Positions 6,272 to 8,043 of a stretch of 8,043 nucleotides of DNA are shown in pieces. Below the pieces are notes generated by a model that worked only from the letters and a program-made list of their open reading frames with translations, did not search any database and had not been told where the DNA came from. The position numbers and the translations under genes were made by a program. Origin of the DNA: Acidobacteriota bacterium (GTDB taxonomy: Bacteria > Acidobacteriota > Terriglobia > Bryobacterales > Bryobacteraceae); NCBI GenBank assembly GCA_947466555.1, contig CANIFK010000215.1, positions 1-8,043 on the forward strand, read 5' to 3'. Within the stretch, counting starts at the first letter, position 1. Every line of letters begins with the position of its first letter.

Positions 6272-6649
6272 TTAGTGGCAGCGGAGGCCGGGGTGGTAGC
6301 CGGTGACGTCGAATTCGCTGATTTCGATGTAGTCCTTGCTGATTAGGGTCCATTTCGAAAATGTGGAAACACAGCCGTTTTCGAACGCCGCATTGGCGTG
6401 CATGGTGACGGTAGTTGGGGAGAAGAGGCGATTGGCATATTCGGGGCGGCGGGCCCACATGCCTAGATACCTGCCGGCTTCTGGCGGCAGGCCGAGGAAG
6501 ATGGGCTGGATGGATTTACCGGACGCCATATCCCAACGGACTTCCATGTAGAGGCTGCCTTCGCGCACCGCCTCCGGTGGCCAACTCGTGATCGTCAAAG
6601 CGAGGAGGCACGGGAGTGCGATCAGGAAGATGAGCGTGTAGCGCGTCAC
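6272..6649 (-). CDS. Small exported or membrane-anchored hypothetical protein
   Basis: This is a 125-aa frame with a GTG start at 6649. Its N-terminal hydrophobic segment (TLIFLIALPCLLALTIT, 5-21) can be a signal peptide or a membrane anchor. The soluble part has the composition of a real protein, including YMEVRW (34-39), IFLGLPPEAGRYLGMW (50-65) and two Cys (93 and 124). No family is recognised. Support is moderate: it fills the gap between two plus-strand genes, starts with a hydrophobic leader, and ends 2 bp from the hydrolase stop. No ribosome binding site is evident, the frame is open far upstream, and that upstream part is arginine-rich antisense of the next gene and is rejected. It starts divergently, 33 bp from the PSCyt1-DUF1549 gene. 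Confidence 0.6.
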   Translation of the reverse strand: MTRYTLIFLIALPCLLALTITSWPPEAVREGSLYMEVRWDMASGKSIQPIFLGLPPEAGRYLGMWARRPEYANRLFSPTTVTMHANAAFENGCVSTFSKWTLISKDYIEISEFDVTGYHPGLRCH

Positions 6650-6682
6650 GGCTAGGTGTAGTTTACGATAGACTCCTGTTCG

Positions 6683-8043
6683 ATGCGGCTGCTGATTTTG
6701 CTGAGTGCGATGGCGTGTTTCGGCGCGGACTTTGAGCGGGAGGTCCGTCCGATTCTGGCGCGGAAATGTTATGCCTGTCATGGGCCGGCGCTGCAGAAGA
6801 GCCATCTGCGACTGGACCGGCGCGCGGATATGCTGCGCGGCGGGGAGAGCGGGATTCCGGCGATTGAACCGGGGAAGAGCGCGGCAAGTTTGCTGATCCG
6901 GTATGTATCGGGGGCCGATGCCAAGCTCGTCATGCCACCGGCTGGGCCGCGGTTGACGGCGGCGGAGATTGCGACGTTGCGGGAGTGGATTGACGCGGGG
7001 GCGGTGTGGCCGGGGTCCGTGGAACCGGTGGCGGCGAAGGCCGATCCGCGGCTGGCGCATTGGGCATTTCATGCGCCGAAGCAACCGGCGGTGCCGGCGG
7101 TTCGCGACGGGGCGTGGGTGAAGAATCCGATTGATGCGTTTGTGCTTTCGAAGTTGGAGGCCAAGGGTTGGCGTCCGGCGGCGCGGGCGACGGACGGCGA
7201 TCTGCTGCGGCGGGTGTATCTGGACATCACGGGACTGCCGCCGACGGTGGCCGAGCAGGATGCGTTTCGTGGGGATTGGGACGGGTTGGTGAGGGCGCTG
7301 TTGGCGCGGCCGTCTTATGGAGAGCGATGGGCTCGGCACTGGCTGGACGTGGTTCGCTATGGCGATACGAATGGGTACGAACGCGACGAGGTGAAACCGC
7401 AGGGGTGGAAGTTCCGGGACTATGTGATCCGGTCATTGAACGCGGACAAGCCGTTTGACCGGTTCGTGATTGAGCAGTTGGCGGGCGATGAGTTGCCCGA
7501 TGTGAACGCGGAGACGCTGCTGGCGACGGGGTACTCGCGACTGGGGCCGTGGGACGATGAACCGGCTGATCCGGCCGAGGACCGGTTCGACCAGTTGGAC
7601 GATATTTTGAACACGACGGCGCAGGGGTTCCTGGGGATGACGCTGGCGTGCGCGCGTTGCCACAACCACAAGTTTGAGCCGTATACGACCAAGGATTACT
7701 ACGGGATGATTGCGGTGTTCAACGGGTTGGAACGGCCGCGAAACGGGCGGACGGAGCTGGACCGGCCGGTGGGGACGTGGGCCGAGATCGACCGGTTTAA
7801 TGTACGGGAAAAGAAGATTGCCGAATTGCGCGGCGCGGCGAAGGCGGTGTGGCTGGCGTCCGGAAAGAGCGCGCTGCCGGCGGGCGTGGACCTGAAGAAG
7901 TTGAGCAAGGAGCAGGCGAAGACGCTGGCCGAGGAGTTGGCGAAATTGCCGGTGGAGGAAGAGGTGGCGCGGCTGAAGCGGGAGACGCCGGACTTGCCGC
8001 GCGGCTACTTCATGGAGGAGCCGTCGGCGACGGTGAAGCCGAC
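6683..8043 (+). CDS. PSCyt1-DUF1549 (PSCyt2) domain protein, haem-binding, secreted (partial, C-terminus beyond right edge)
   Basis: 453 residues are visible. A short signal peptide (1-15, MRLLILLSAMACFGA) precedes a cytochrome-like PSCyt1 domain: haem motif C29-YA-C32-H33 and a likely distal ligand M84 in VMPP, then EIATLREWIDAGAVWP (95-110). A PSCyt2/DUF1549 domain follows (about 148-350), with NPIDAFVLSKLE, RRVYLDITGLPPT and RPSYGERWARHWLDVVRYGDT stretches. It includes a second CXXCH, C323-AR-C326-H327, in the typical CARCHNHKFEPYTTKDYY block. In this family a DUF1553 domain normally comes next and should lie to the right, often beside a DUF1501 Tat protein. The function is unestablished; it is suggested to be oxidative and linked to polysaccharide or sulfated-glycan breakdown. 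ATG 6683 starts the signal peptide; no clear SD precedes it, so it may be leaderless. The region after 370 is charged and helix-rich. Confidence 0.94.
   Translation, partial: MRLLILLSAMACFGADFEREVRPILARKCYACHGPALQKSHLRLDRRADMLRGGESGIPAIEPGKSAASLLIRYVSGADAKLVMPPAGPRLTAAEIATLREWIDAGAVWPGSVEPVAAKADPRLAHWAFHAPKQPAVPAVRDGAWVKNPIDAFVLSKLEAKGWRPAARATDGDLLRRVYLDITGLPPTVAEQDAFRGDWDGLVRALLARPSYGERWARHWLDVVRYGDTNGYERDEVKPQGWKFRDYVIRSLNADKPFDRFVIEQLAGDELPDVNAETLLATGYSRLGPWDDEPADPAEDRFDQLDDILNTTAQGFLGMTLACARCHNHKFEPYTTKDYYGMIAVFNGLERPRNGRTELDRPVGTWAEIDRFNVREKKIAELRGAAKAVWLASGKSALPAGVDLKKLSKEQAKTLAEELAKLPVEEEVARLKRETPDLPRGYFMEEPSATVKP

Noticed and set aside
5055..6458. Minus-strand frame of 467 aa, Arg/His/Pro-rich
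   Set aside because: It is antisense to the serine hydrolase, low in complexity and without homologous motifs; a by-product of few stop codons in high-GC DNA.
6650..6682. TACGAT at 6664-6669 as a -10 box for the PSCyt1-DUF1549 gene
   Set aside because: It matches four of six positions, but no -35 element is present at the right distance, so it is too weak to annotate.

Overview
The window looks like chromosomal DNA from a high-GC, soil-type Acidobacteriota bacterium, most likely near Solibacter/Bryobacter. This is inferred from the gene mix: OmcA/MtrC-type decaheme cytochromes, a secreted 'SPWAK' protein of a kind I associate with Acidobacteria, a Tat-exported unknown, a secreted beta-lactamase-fold hydrolase, and a PSCyt1-DUF1549 protein (a type common in Planctomycetes, Verrucomicrobia and Solibacter relatives). 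No rRNA, tRNA, CRISPR, integrase or transposase was found.

Left part (1-3296, minus strand): two tandem genes for outer-membrane decaheme c-type cytochromes. The complete one (1254-3296, 680 aa) has a lipoprotein signal and exactly ten CXXCH motifs, arranged as two groups of five. The second (942 down to the left edge, 314 aa visible) is a paralogue. It aligns without a gap and is identical at about 253 of 314 positions by hand count. The similarity includes 44 bp upstream of both start codons and then stops. A 14-bp perfect stem-loop just after the complete gene separates the two units, so each copy probably has its own transcription start. The pair points to electron transfer across or outside the outer membrane, but no porin (MtrB-like), periplasmic decaheme (MtrA-like) or inner-membrane quinol oxidase is visible here.

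Middle (3297-3577): a divergent, relatively AT-rich intergenic region with a T8 tract and a short inverted repeat. It is followed on the plus strand by a tight three-gene run: a Tat-signal protein of unknown function (3578-4408), a secreted 'SPWAK' protein whose ATG overlaps the previous stop by one base, and a secreted serine hydrolase (5049-6269) that starts with GTG just inside a four-codon micro-ORF.

Right part: a small minus-strand membrane or secreted protein (6272-6649) ends 2 bp from the hydrolase. Only 33 bp away, the plus-strand PSCyt1-DUF1549 gene (6683 to the right edge) starts. It has a signal peptide and two CXXCH motifs and is cut by the window.

Almost every intact gene product carries an export signal, so this is a cell-envelope-oriented neighbourhood. 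Apart from the two cytochromes, no functional link between the genes can be shown from sequence. G exceeds C on the plus strand under both plus- and minus-strand genes. That suggests a replication-strand bias and explains the many long antisense shadow frames.
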